Positions 1-8,831 of a stretch of DNA of 64,000 nt are shown piece by piece. The notes beneath the pieces are model-generated. The model was not told the DNA's origin. It saw nothing but the letters and a program-made list of their open reading frames with translations, and searched no databases. A program made the position numbers and the translations under genes. The DNA is from Acinetobacter lwoffii. Lineage in GTDB: Bacteria > Pseudomonadota > Gammaproteobacteria > Pseudomonadales > Moraxellaceae. The stretch lies in contig NZ_DCLL01000053.1 of assembly GCF_002321025.1 (NCBI RefSeq), positions 62,001 through 126,000 on the forward strand, given 5' to 3'. Position 1 is the first letter of the stretch, and the number at the start of each line of letters is the position of its first letter.

Positions 1-1324
1 AAGCAAACATGGCAATCGTTTCTGCAACATCTACAGGTAGACCACCTTGGCTCATTGAGTTCATACGGCGGCCTGCTTCACGGATTGCAAATGGAATCGC
101 AGCCGTCATTTGTGTTTCGATAAAGCCCGGTGCAACACCATTAATGGTTATACCATTTTTTAAGGTTGGTGCTGTAAATTTCACCACACCAATCACACCC
201 GCTTTAGACGCTGCATAGTTAGTTTGACCCAGGTTACCTGCAATGCCTGAAATTGAGGATACACAGATAATACGGCCATTGGCATTTAGACCATCGTTGG
301 AGATTAAATAGTTATTTACACGTTCAATAGCAGACAGGTTAATGTTAATCACCAGATCCCATAGCTCAGGTTTCATATTGGCCAAAGTCTTGTCGCGGGT
401 AATACCGGCATTGTGCACAATAATGTCCAGACCACCCTGCTCAGCTGCTGCCGCTTTTATTTTCTCACCTGCATCTGCAGCAGTAATATCAATGGCTAAA
501 GTTGAACCACCAATCTCACCTGCTACACGATCAAGATCTGCTTGCTGTTGCGGAACGTCCAGACAGATCACATGTGCACCATCACGTGCCAGTACATGAG
601 CAATCGCTTCACCAATACCACGGCTAGCACCTGTGACTACAGCTGTCTTGCCTGCCAAAGGTTTAGTCCAGTCCACATCGTGAGTTGCTGCGCGAGATAC
701 GCGAATCACCTGACCAGAAACATAGGCAGAACGTGGAGAAACTGCAAAACGTAAAGCAGACTCAAGATTTGCTTCAGCGCCGGCATCTACATAGATCAGG
801 TTTGCTGCAATTCCCTTTTTAAACTCTTTACCCACAGATTTTACAAAACCTTCCAGTGCGCGTTGAGCAATTGACTGACTGACTGATTTAGCAGTTTCAG
901 GTGTAGTCCCCACAATCACGACACGGCCAGAACTTTGGATTTGACGCGCAATCGGGTTGAAGAAATCATAAAGTGATTTTAACTGTTCTGAATTTTCGAT
1001 TCCTGAAGCATCAAAAATGACAACTTTGAATTTTGATTCTTTATCGCCCGGATTAAATGCACCCAGATTCAGTCCAGCTGATGCAGCAGCCTGTTGCAGT
1101 TCAGCATTGTTACCTGCATAGCTATTGGCATGAATATTTGCCAGAACCTGAGCAATAGCACCAGTCAAGGTACTCGCTGGTGGTGCTCCAATCAATACCG
1201 CGCCTTTGACTACAGGTGTAGCAGACTCAAAACGCTCTAAAGAAGTTGGGGATGGCAGACCCAAATTTTTAATGACAAATTTACCAATAGGAGATTTTGC
1301 AAAAGTTTGGTACTGATCAGTCAT
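1..1324 (-). CDS. High-molecular-weight 3-oxoacyl-ACP reductase (FabG4-like), 3' end cut by window
   Basis: This is a short-chain dehydrogenase with a long N-terminal extension, as in the high-molecular-weight FabG (FabG4) type; it probably reduces 3-oxoacyl-ACP or 3-oxoacyl-CoA with NAD(P)H in the cytoplasm. The ATG is at 1324 and about 441 codons are visible before the window edge; no stop is seen. The first ~220 residues form a flavodoxin-like, degenerate domain without the cofactor motif. The C-terminal domain carries TGASRGIG at about residues 231-238, an NAG motif, and the catalytic Y370-x-x-x-K374 (YAASK). It diverges from a thiolase across 240 bp, which suggests a shared role in fatty acid or acyl-CoA metabolism. 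The family call is firm; substrate and direction are inference. Confidence 0.88.
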   Translation of the reverse strand, partial: MTDQYQTFAKSPIGKFVIKNLGLPSPTSLERFESATPVVKGAVLIGAPPASTLTGAIAQVLANIHANSYAGNNAELQQAAASAGLNLGAFNPGDKESKFKVVIFDASGIENSEQLKSLYDFFNPIARQIQSSGRVVIVGTTPETAKSVSQSIAQRALEGFVKSVGKEFKKGIAANLIYVDAGAEANLESALRFAVSPRSAYVSGQVIRVSRAATHDVDWTKPLAGKTAVVTGASRGIGEAIAHVLARDGAHVICLDVPQQQADLDRVAGEIGGSTLAIDITAADAGEKIKAAAAEQGGLDIIVHNAGITRDKTLANMKPELWDLVININLSAIERVNNYLISNDGLNANGRIICVSSISGIAGNLGQTNYAASKAGVIGVVKFTAPTLKNGITINGVAPGFIETQMTAAIPFAIREAGRRMNSMSQGGLPVDVAETIAMFA

Positions 1325-1564
1325 GTTTATTATCTCTCATACAAATTAATTTTTGGTTGATCTAAAGTTATCCTTAAACTTCAGTATGATGCCAGACACT
1401 TATATTTCAATAGATCTACCAGATTCCGCCCAATCATACTTGAGATATCAGGCAGATGACTTGACCTAAGCGCAGTCTGTAATGTCATTGTAGTCAATAC
1501 AGCCTATCTTCTTCTATGCTAATGTAAGCACCAAGAAGACGATCTATTTGCCTGGTAAAGCCTT

Positions 1565-3082
1565 ATGAGCAAAACAACTCAAGATAATCCAGCAGTCGAG
1601 AACTCTGCGACAGAAACTGTGTCAAAACCATCAACGCGTAGCAAGCGTAGCACTAAAAATCCTGATACAGTCAATGCCGCAGAAAAAAGTCCGGCTAAAA
1701 CCACACGTACACGCAGTACATCTGCACGTACCAAAAAAACGACTTCAAGCCAACAAGATTCAACATCTATAACACAGACTTCTGTTCAACAGGAACCAAA
1801 CATGAGCCAAAATACAGTTCGCCGCGTTGCTATTATCGGTGGTAACCGCATTCCATTTGCACGTTCTAACGGTGCTTACTTTACGGCATCCAATACTGAT
1901 ATGTTCACAGCAGCCCTGAATGGTCTGGTTGAACATTTTAACCTTCAAGGTCAACGCTTAGGTGAAGTGGTTGCAGGTGCTGTACTGAAACACAGCCGCG
2001 ACTTCAACATGACGCGTGAATGTGTACTAAATACGGCTCTTGCACCAGAAACCCCTGCTTATGACATCCAGCAAGCATGTGGTACTGGCCTTCAAGCGGC
2101 CTTCCTGGTCGCGAACAAGATTGCTCTAGGTCAAATCGAAGTGGGAATCGCAGGCGGTGTAGATACGACTTCTGATGCACCCATCGCTTTCGGTGATGGC
2201 TTGCGTAAAGCATTACTTGAGCTGAACATTGCGAAAACTGCGAAAGACCGTTTAAAAGCCCTGACTAAAATCAATGTGAAAGACCTGATGGACGCACCAA
2301 AAAATGGTGAGCCACGTACTGGCCTGTCTATGGGTGACCATCAGGCAATTACTACACTAGAATGGGGTATTTCCCGTGAAGCGCAAGACGAGCTTGCAGC
2401 CTCTTCACATCAAAAAATGGCAGCAGCCTATGAAGAAGGTTTCTTTAATGACTTGGTGACTCCATTCCTGGGTCTTGAACGTGACAATAACCTGCGTGCG
2501 GACTCAAGTGTTGAAAAACTGGCGAAACTAAAACCTGCATTCGGTAAAGGCGATGCACGTACCATGACAGCGGGTAACTCTACTCCACTGACTGATGGTG
2601 CGTCTTGTGTGCTATTGGCTTCTGAAGAATGGGCTAAAGCAAATGGTCATGAAGTACTGGCTTACCTGACTTTCCAGGAAACTGCTGCAGTTGACTTTGT
2701 CGAGAAAAAAGAAGGCCTGTTGATGGCGCCTGCTTATGCAGTACCACGTATGCTAGAGCGTGCCGGTCTGAAACTGCAAGACTTCGACTATTATGAAATT
2801 CATGAAGCTTTTGCATCTCAAGTATTGTCTACGCTGAAAGCTTGGGAAGATCCGAAATTCTGTAAAGAGCGTTTAGGTCTGGATGCACCTTTAGGTTCAA
2901 TTGACCGTGCCAAACTGAACGTAAAAGGCTCTTCACTTGCTGCCGGTCACCCGTTTGCAGCAACTGGTGGTCGTATCATTGCGACAGCAGCAAAACTGAT
3001 TAACCAGAAAGGTTCAGGCCGCGTACTGGTGTCGATCTGTGCAGCCGGTGGTCAAGGTGTGACGGCAATTATTGAAAAATAA
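1565..3082 (+). CDS. fadI: Acetyl-CoA C-acyltransferase (thiolase, FadI-like) with basic N-terminal tail
   Basis: Thiolase that would cleave 3-ketoacyl-CoA (beta-oxidation) or condense acyl-CoAs. The catalytic set is visible: nucleophile C172 (QQACGTG), H413 (HEAFA), H462 (GHPFAATGG) and C492 (CAAGGQG). The first ~79 residues are a low-complexity tail rich in Ser, Thr, Lys and Arg that is not part of the thiolase fold. An internal ATG at 1802 (MSQNTVRR), preceded by AGGAACC, would give a tail-less 426-residue enzyme of normal family length. The ATG at 1565 has only a weak GGTAAAG ahead of it. Both starts may be used. A strong terminator follows the stop. The FadI label rests on resemblance; a biosynthetic thiolase cannot be excluded. 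Confidence 0.85.
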   Translation: MSKTTQDNPAVENSATETVSKPSTRSKRSTKNPDTVNAAEKSPAKTTRTRSTSARTKKTTSSQQDSTSITQTSVQQEPNMSQNTVRRVAIIGGNRIPFARSNGAYFTASNTDMFTAALNGLVEHFNLQGQRLGEVVAGAVLKHSRDFNMTRECVLNTALAPETPAYDIQQACGTGLQAAFLVANKIALGQIEVGIAGGVDTTSDAPIAFGDGLRKALLELNIAKTAKDRLKALTKINVKDLMDAPKNGEPRTGLSMGDHQAITTLEWGISREAQDELAASSHQKMAAAYEEGFFNDLVTPFLGLERDNNLRADSSVEKLAKLKPAFGKGDARTMTAGNSTPLTDGASCVLLASEEWAKANGHEVLAYLTFQETAAVDFVEKKEGLLMAPAYAVPRMLERAGLKLQDFDYYEIHEAFASQVLSTLKAWEDPKFCKERLGLDAPLGSIDRAKLNVKGSSLAAGHPFAATGGRIIATAAKLINQKGSGRVLVSICAAGGQGVTAIIEK

Positions 3083-3101
3083 TCCGTTGACCGATCCAAT
3101 T

Positions 3102-3131
3102 AAAAAGCCCCTCAATTGAGGGGCTTTTTTT
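3102..3131. terminator. Bidirectional intrinsic terminator between thiolase and lipoprotein genes
   Basis: The hairpin AAAGCCCCTC-AATT-GAGGGGCTTT is flanked by A-run and T-run, so it can end transcription from both convergent genes. It begins 20 bases after the thiolase stop and ends next to the stop of the minus-strand lipoprotein gene. Confidence 0.9.
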
Positions 3132-3136
3132 ATGTT

Positions 3137-5320
3137 TTAGGGATTTGTTATTGGATTATTTTTAAAATATTCATCTACTTTATTCCATGGTGCAGTCGAT
3201 GCCACACCTTTTACCATATTCTGGTTCACACCCTGACAAAGCGCGCTGTCGGGTGTTAGGTGGAAAGCATTCACATTTGGGTCCATATAAGGAATTGAGC
3301 CTGGACGGCGCTGGAAATAGAAGTTTAACCCATCGACCATAGCTTCAAAGCCATAATTCGACATGGCCCAGGCACTATTATGCCCGCCCCAATGATGACC
3401 AAATTCATGTGCAATAATTCGATAACCAGATAATCTGTAATGGCCATAGAATAACCAAGTATCTACTCCTAATACTGCTCCACCACCTAGACCACCACCC
3501 ATATTGGTAATGCCAAGATTAATTTCATTGCGGTTAAGAATTTCCCGATAGATCCGGACATAATCTTCTGGCTGAAAGAAACCATTCGGCCCTTCTACCT
3601 GACCATCATTGCCAAAAAAATCGTGTCCCATGACCGCTTTATGGTTAAACCATAAGGTTTCAAATTCTGGAGTACTGAGCATATAGGCCAGATTGGTCAT
3701 CATCATGACCCATTCCCGGGCATAGACCGGCGTAATACGACACCATTTATTCGGTTCATCATAGGTACCAAAATAAATTTTCCATTTGGCTTTAATCTGG
3801 TTCAACTTTTTGACGTGCTCATCAGTCTCAGAGTTAATTTTCAGATCAAAAATATTACTTGGATTTTGTGTGGTCTGACTCAGACCTGCCAGCTGGATCG
3901 AGCCTGTGCCATCGAGCAACGGGAAACGGGATTGGTCGGTCAGTTTGAGATCAAAGCTGGCATTCGAAAATGGTGTTAACTGATCCAGCTTAGCCAGAAT
4001 TACCCAGTCTTCTGAGTTTTTAATCTTGGCACGAATCTGCAAATCACGTACAGGCACAGCACTGTAACTTTGCACATGCAGGCGGTTGCCATTTAGTGTT
4101 GCCGATAAAATCTGGTCCATATAGACATGACGCTGGCTGCTATTGGTCAAGGTTTCCCATGATTCACCATCCTGCAAGACACGGCTTCTCTCGCGTGCTT
4201 TAGATTCGGTTAAAATCATAGCTTGGTTTAGCTGGGTGGATTTATTCTGTTGCAGGGTCAGCATTGGCAGAATATAAATTTTCTGATTGGCCATGTGTAA
4301 TAGATTCTGACCATAAATATAAAGATCGCTGGCTTTAGCTATTCGGCTGCTCTGGTTTTGCCCTTTTAAAATATAGTCTCGGAAGGTATCCACACTTTTA
4401 TTGGGTAAGATAGACTCCAAGTTAAAGGATTTTTCCTTGTAACTTTCTACAGTGCCATTATTCCGTGACACATAGACCAAGCCATCGTTATGGCGATGCA
4501 TGACTGCCGACAAATTGGTTTCTGTTAAAATGGGTGCAATATTATTTCCATTTTCCTGAATCTGATTGATATCGTGGACATAAGTCATACCATCCGGCAG
4601 GCTGGTATACAGATAGTCGCCCATGACCTCCATACGTGCATTACAGTTGCGTGCACAGCCCGGCAAGCTGAGCCGTGCAAATTTGCGGGCCTTTAAATGG
4701 TTTTGCGCTGTCACATCACTTTGACGCCAGACATTGATCCGGCCTTCAATATCAGGTACATACACATAACGGTCGTCAGCAGTCACTGCATTGCTATGTA
4801 CCAGCGCATAATTAAGCGCATCGCCCCACCATACACCTATACCGAGTGCCATAATGAAGCTCGGCTGCTCACCACTAATATCTAGAATATCAATTCGGTT
4901 CGAGCCATAATTGGCCACATATAAACGCCCTGCATGAATTTCCAGATCATTCAGGCTGTCCCATTTTTTGGCCAGACCCGAAATTTTCATAGGATCAATC
5001 GCACTGAGTGCACGTTTTTGTTTTAAGTCATAACGTAAAATATTCGATTCGGCCTGACTATTGGCAATATAAAGGACATCGCCATTTACCACCATGGCGG
5101 TGGGATTCCAGGTTTTCAGACCGAAATTCCCTGCTGTTAATTCTGAACCCACATCCAGAACCTTAAATTCCGCAATTTTGCTCAGTTGCTCACCCGAACC
5201 TGGTGAAATTACGAAATCCGGAAGCGTCTGCTGTGGCGTACTGCTATCACCTCCTCCACCCCCACAACCAGACATCAGCAACACGATGGACACTGACAAG
5301 GTCACTCGTCTAAATAGCAT
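3137..5320 (-). CDS. Putative lipoprotein with beta-propeller-like repeats and a zinc-metalloprotease motif
   Basis: The product is 727 residues if read from the ATG at 5320, which has GGGGAATTC just upstream; the frame opens 12 bases earlier only with ATT. A lipoprotein signal ends at LMSGC (Cys 19), followed by a glycine run. Residues ~40-330 hold repeated strands such as LYIAN, LYVANY, YVYVPD and LVYVSR, each followed by a D/E-rich turn, as in six-bladed propellers. Near residue 638 is HEFGHHWGGH, a gluzincin/metzincin-like zinc-binding HExxH site; a Gly-rich stretch precedes it. The expected location is an outer-membrane-anchored or surface lipoprotein. I do not recognise a named family. 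Peptidase activity is inferred from the motif only. Confidence 0.75.
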   Translation of the reverse strand: MLFRRVTLSVSIVLLMSGCGGGGGDSSTPQQTLPDFVISPGSGEQLSKIAEFKVLDVGSELTAGNFGLKTWNPTAMVVNGDVLYIANSQAESNILRYDLKQKRALSAIDPMKISGLAKKWDSLNDLEIHAGRLYVANYGSNRIDILDISGEQPSFIMALGIGVWWGDALNYALVHSNAVTADDRYVYVPDIEGRINVWRQSDVTAQNHLKARKFARLSLPGCARNCNARMEVMGDYLYTSLPDGMTYVHDINQIQENGNNIAPILTETNLSAVMHRHNDGLVYVSRNNGTVESYKEKSFNLESILPNKSVDTFRDYILKGQNQSSRIAKASDLYIYGQNLLHMANQKIYILPMLTLQQNKSTQLNQAMILTESKARERSRVLQDGESWETLTNSSQRHVYMDQILSATLNGNRLHVQSYSAVPVRDLQIRAKIKNSEDWVILAKLDQLTPFSNASFDLKLTDQSRFPLLDGTGSIQLAGLSQTTQNPSNIFDLKINSETDEHVKKLNQIKAKWKIYFGTYDEPNKWCRITPVYAREWVMMMTNLAYMLSTPEFETLWFNHKAVMGHDFFGNDGQVEGPNGFFQPEDYVRIYREILNRNEINLGITNMGGGLGGGAVLGVDTWLFYGHYRLSGYRIIAHEFGHHWGGHNSAWAMSNYGFEAMVDGLNFYFQRRPGSIPYMDPNVNAFHLTPDSALCQGVNQNMVKGVASTAPWNKVDEYFKNNPITNP

Positions 5321-5394
5321 TGAATTCCCCAATAAATTTTAAAATTAAAATAAAAAATCAATGTCTTATATCTTAATTTTCAGTTGGGTTCGAG

Positions 5395-5426
5395 CATAAA
5401 AAATGAGGACTTGATCAAGTCCTCAT
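5395..5426 (-). terminator. Terminator of aceI: perfect 24-bp palindrome plus T-run
   Basis: ATGAGGACTTGA is followed directly by its reverse complement (5403-5426). Read on the minus strand the palindrome runs into a six-T tract, the pattern of an intrinsic terminator. It lies 70 bases past the aceI stop. Confidence 0.7.
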
Positions 5427-5495
5427 CGCTGAATATTTCACCTTTCGCATTCTGAAAAGGGAGTCTGAACTGTGTGGTATTTTTTATGGCGTATT

Positions 5496-5933
5496 TTATG
5501 ATGAGATTTTCCGATAATCCGGCTGGAGCCCTAGTCTGGCTTCTAGATGATCATAAATCCACTGAAAGATAAAGGTATATACGAGAATACAAAGGGTTAG
5601 AGCTAAGTCTAGCAGAAAGGCCTGAGCCAGACTCATGTGTAAGGCATAAGCCACCATCGGAATGGTCGCCAGCATCAAACCGCCTTCAAAGCCAATTGCA
5701 TGAGCAATCCGCACTTTAACGCTTCTTTTTAAACGATGTTTAGCTTCAAACTTTTCAAAATAGTGATTAAACAGCATATTCCAAAATACTGAAGTCACAG
5801 CCATAGCAATCCCGAGCGCACCTGTCACTTCAAGTGGCATATGCATCAGTGTACTTAAAAGGACAGCAATCACGACCAGTAAAATGCCTTCATATAAGGC
5901 AGCATGAATCAGTCTTCTTTTGGAAATTAACAT
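5496..5933 (-). CDS. aceI: PACE-family efflux transporter AceI
   Basis: Inner-membrane proton-coupled exporter of biocides such as chlorhexidine and of short-chain diamines (known for A. baumannii AceI). The 145-residue protein opens MLISKRRLIHA and has the hallmark membrane glutamate E15 (YEG) that couples proton binding to transport. It has four membrane segments arranged as two tandem PACE motifs, with the conserved WNMLFNHYFE and FQWIYDHLE stretches. It is divergent from a LysR regulator that matches AceR, the usual genetic partner. A palindromic terminator follows. The substrate range is taken from the family, not shown by the sequence. Confidence 0.93.
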   Translation of the reverse strand: MLISKRRLIHAALYEGILLVVIAVLLSTLMHMPLEVTGALGIAMAVTSVFWNMLFNHYFEKFEAKHRLKRSVKVRIAHAIGFEGGLMLATIPMVAYALHMSLAQAFLLDLALTLCILVYTFIFQWIYDHLEARLGLQPDYRKISS

Positions 5934-5963
5934 ATTAAATCAGCTCAATTCATTACATGATGC

Positions 5964-5979
5964 AAGAATTTTATTTCTT
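5964..5979. promoter_or_regulatory. Candidate AceR operator (inverted repeat)
   Basis: AAGAA-TTTTAT-TTCTT is a dyad in the 99-bp space between aceI and aceR. Its size and A/T-rich ends fit a LysR-type binding site, and its location would let one regulator control both genes. It is a short AT-rich repeat and could be chance. Confidence 0.3.
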
Positions 5980-6032
5980 TAAATCTGATTATTCGAGTTA
6001 GAATCTATCAATAAAAATGAAAGATTAAAGAT

Positions 6033-6923
6033 ATGAATGTTAATCAAGAACAGCTGCTGATGTTTAAAACCGTGATGGAAACCGGTTCTTTCTCTGCGGC
6101 TGCACGTCAACTGGGCAAAGTACCTTCAGCAGTCAGCATGGCCATTGCCAATCTGGAAATTGACCTGAATCTAGAACTGTTTCAGCGTATAGGTCGTGAA
6201 CCGAAACCGACCGCACAGGCGCAGGTATTGTATGAAAAAACCCAGCAACTTCTGGTCGAAATGAATCAGTGGAAACAGCATGCTCAAGCCTTAAGTTCAG
6301 GCTTGGAATCTGAACTGAATATTGTGGTAGTTTCAGAATTGCTGCATACGCGCTGGACCGATTATATTGTGTTGCTAGAACAGGAATTTCCTGCACTGCA
6401 AGTCAATGTATTCAGTGCACCTCAGGAAGATGCACATCGTATGCTGTTTGAAGGTTCAGCGCAGCTAGCCTTGATGTTTGAACGCGAACAACTGGAAACA
6501 CGGGAACAGTTTGTGGAATTGAAACGTGAGGTACTGGTGGCTGTAGTCGCCAAACAGCATCCCCTAAGTCAGTTCGATCAAGTCAGTTATGAACAGATTT
6601 TGCAAAACAGGCAGATTGTGGTGGCCAGTCGGGATCGCACCATCAAGCCGGAACTACTCTTTTCACGAAATTACTGGCGCACCGACAACCACCACTCGGC
6701 TTGCAGCATGATTCAGCAAGGACTGGGCTGGGGGGTTCTGCCACTCGAAATGCTGAATGAGCAGCCACATTTGCAAGATCAGTTACAGGTTCTCAACCTG
6801 CTCGATTTCACCCCAAAGTTTGAATATTTTGTTGATCTGGTCTGGAGCAGAGAAACCCGATTAGGCACAGCTGCTCATTTTTTGATTAATCACTTGCGCA
6901 AACAACGTAAAACCGGGCATTAA
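6033..6923 (+). CDS. aceR: LysR-family regulator AceR
   Basis: Transcriptional activator of aceI. The 296-residue protein has an N-terminal winged helix-turn-helix (residues ~5-65, containing GSFSAAARQLGK and VSMAIANLE) and a periplasmic-binding-like effector domain from ~90 onward. Stretches such as VVVSELLH, LALMFERE and SRNYWRTDNHHSAC closely resemble A. baumannii AceR as I remember it. It faces aceI across 99 bp. In A. baumannii AceR responds to chlorhexidine and to putrescine/cadaverine; that response is assumed here. The ATG at 6033 has a weak AAAGAT ribosome-binding site. Confidence 0.9.
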   Translation: MNVNQEQLLMFKTVMETGSFSAAARQLGKVPSAVSMAIANLEIDLNLELFQRIGREPKPTAQAQVLYEKTQQLLVEMNQWKQHAQALSSGLESELNIVVVSELLHTRWTDYIVLLEQEFPALQVNVFSAPQEDAHRMLFEGSAQLALMFEREQLETREQFVELKREVLVAVVAKQHPLSQFDQVSYEQILQNRQIVVASRDRTIKPELLFSRNYWRTDNHHSACSMIQQGLGWGVLPLEMLNEQPHLQDQLQVLNLLDFTPKFEYFVDLVWSRETRLGTAAHFLINHLRKQRKTGH

Positions 6924-7012
6924 TCACAGAAATTCAACGACAGTCTACTTGGTAAACCGGCCATTTATGATATATAAGAAAGCATAAGCAATAACCATAG
7001 AACTAGATCGTA

Positions 7013-7990
7013 ATGACATTAACTGCATTAAACCAATTAAAAAACTTGACGACCATTGTGGCAGACAGCAGTGATTTGAGTGCCATTGAAAAATTTCGTC
7101 CGCTTGATGCAACCACCAATCCATCGCTGATTACTGCAGCAGCGAAACAACCTGAAAATCAGGCCTTGATTGAAGCTGCTTTTCAGCAAGCCCAGCAAGA
7201 AGGCTATGCAGATGACGCTCTGATTGAACGGACTATTGATATTTTAACGGTCAAATTTGGTGTAGAAATCTTAAAACTGATTGAAGGTCGTGTTTCAACG
7301 GAAGTCGATGCTTCGCTGTCCTTTAATACTGAAGCTACCATTGCCAAAGCCAAAGAGTTACTGGCACTTTATGCGCAATATGGAATTGACTCAGACCGCA
7401 TTCTGATCAAGATCGCGTCTACCTGGGAAGGCATTCAGGCAGCGAAAGCACTGGAAGAACAAGGCATTCATACCAATCTGACTTTATTGTTTGGTCAGCA
7501 TCAGGCCCATGCCTGTGCTGATGCCAAAGTAACATTAATCTCGCCTTTTGTCGGCCGTATTCTGGACTGGTACAAAAAAGCTGAAGGCGTTGAGTCTTAC
7601 CCGATTGAAAAAGATCCGGGTGTACTTTCGGTTAAGCGTATTTATGAATTTTATAAAGCGCATGGTATTCAGACTGAAATCATGGGTGCCAGCTTCCGCA
7701 GTATTGATCAGGTTCTAGGCTTGAGCGGCTGTGACCTGCTCACGGTAGCACCAAACCTGCTGGCCGAACTGGAAAATGATCAGCGTGAAGTGCAGGCCCA
7801 ACTCTCAGCCAAAGATATTAAAGTTCAAGGTGAACTCAGCCCAATCAGCCCTGCCGATTTTGAAGCACAACTGAAACAGAATCCGATGGCCAGTGAATTA
7901 TTGCAAGGCGGCATTGACGGTTTCATTAAAGCCCGTGAGCAACTGGCTGCTTTATTACGTGAAACTTTCCTGAGTACCACTGAGATTTAA
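7013..7990 (+). CDS. tal: Transaldolase
   Basis: Cytoplasmic enzyme of the non-oxidative pentose phosphate pathway, moving a dihydroxyacetone unit between sugar phosphates. The 325-residue length is that of TalB-type enzymes. The signature DATTNPSLI lies near residue 28. The Schiff-base lysine is K133 in ILIKIASTWEG. Other family blocks are visible (VGRILDWYKK, IMGASFR). It appears to be a single-gene unit ended by the hairpin at 8013-8048. For organisms such as Acinetobacter that do not use the Embden-Meyerhof pathway well, this enzyme mainly supplies pentoses and erythrose 4-phosphate. Confidence 0.95.
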   Translation: MTLTALNQLKNLTTIVADSSDLSAIEKFRPLDATTNPSLITAAAKQPENQALIEAAFQQAQQEGYADDALIERTIDILTVKFGVEILKLIEGRVSTEVDASLSFNTEATIAKAKELLALYAQYGIDSDRILIKIASTWEGIQAAKALEEQGIHTNLTLLFGQHQAHACADAKVTLISPFVGRILDWYKKAEGVESYPIEKDPGVLSVKRIYEFYKAHGIQTEIMGASFRSIDQVLGLSGCDLLTVAPNLLAELENDQREVQAQLSAKDIKVQGELSPISPADFEAQLKQNPMASELLQGGIDGFIKAREQLAALLRETFLSTTEI

Positions 7991-8012
7991 AGAAAATTTA
8001 GCAAATTTCTCC

Positions 8013-8048
8013 AAGCCGATGTTGCTATAATGCCGCATCGGCTTTTTT
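8013..8048 (+). terminator. Intrinsic terminator after transaldolase
   Basis: AAGCCGATG pairs with CATCGGCTT across a 14-base loop and runs into six T residues. An ATG at 8030 lies in the loop, which makes it an unlikely start for the next gene. Confidence 0.8.
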
Positions 8049-8065
8049 GTTCATGCGAGTTTTTC

Positions 8066-8725
8066 GTGTTTGGTATCACAGATCTAACGACCTTTATCAT
8101 TGGAACCACGTTGATTGTGCTACTGCCCGGGCCGAATTCCCTGTATGTCATGTCGATTGCTTCGCGCTTTGGGATTAAGACGGGATATATGGGTGCCTTG
8201 GGGGTTTATACGGGCGATCTGATCCTGATTATATGTACAGCATTGGGAGCAGCTTCTTTACTGCATGCCTTTCCGGTACTGTTTATTGCACTGAAAGTTA
8301 TTGGAGCGATCTATCTCAGTTACTTGGGTATCAAGCTAATCATTGCGGCCTACCAGACTTTCTTTCCGGAAAAGTCATCACAACGCGTCCAGATTAAAAA
8401 GACGACTCCAGATACGGTAGAATCTGTTCAGCCCTTTCGTACAGCGCTCACAATCAGTATTTTAAATCCCAAAGCGATTCTGTTTTATCTGTCTTTTTTT
8501 GTGCAGTTTGTCGATCCTGCCTATCCTTATCCAGCCCTGACATTCACGCTTCTGGCTGTAATCTTGCAATTGATCAGTATGACCTATCTGTCGATCCTGA
8601 TTTTTTCTGGTGTAAAACTGGCGTCCTATTTCAACCAAAATTATAAAGTGACTGCCAGCTGTGTCGCAGCGGTCGGGATCCTGTTTTGCGGTTTTGGCCT
8701 TAAACTGGCGACTTCAACTTTCTAG
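8066..8725 (+). CDS. LysE/LeuE-family amino acid exporter
   Basis: Inner-membrane exporter of the LysE/RhtB superfamily, about 219 residues with six predicted membrane helices. The family signature LLPGPNSLYV sits near residue 20, and LNPKAILFYLSFF marks the second half. I place the start at the GTG at 8066 (giving MFGITDL), with GCGAG six bases upstream. The longer reading frame from ATG 8030 would begin inside the transaldolase terminator. The N-terminus resembles leucine-exporter (LeuE) proteins of Acinetobacter, but the substrate cannot be told from sequence. A roughly 25-residue hydrophilic loop (residues ~108-135) separates the two helical halves. Confidence 0.85.
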   Translation: MFGITDLTTFIIGTTLIVLLPGPNSLYVMSIASRFGIKTGYMGALGVYTGDLILIICTALGAASLLHAFPVLFIALKVIGAIYLSYLGIKLIIAAYQTFFPEKSSQRVQIKKTTPDTVESVQPFRTALTISILNPKAILFYLSFFVQFVDPAYPYPALTFTLLAVILQLISMTYLSILIFSGVKLASYFNQNYKVTASCVAAVGILFCGFGLKLATSTF

Positions 8726-8831
8726 CAATGATCGGCTTCAAACCAGTAGACCTTTGGATAAAATTGTTAAAAACATTGTGTTGATACGTGAAAAGCGTAT
8801 GATTTAAACGCATTTAAAAATAGTGTCATGG

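Noticed and set aside
8030..8065. ATG at 8030 as start of the LysE-family gene
   Set aside because: It lies in the loop of the transaldolase terminator and would add 12 residues before the conserved MFGITDL-type start; GTG 8066 has a better setting.
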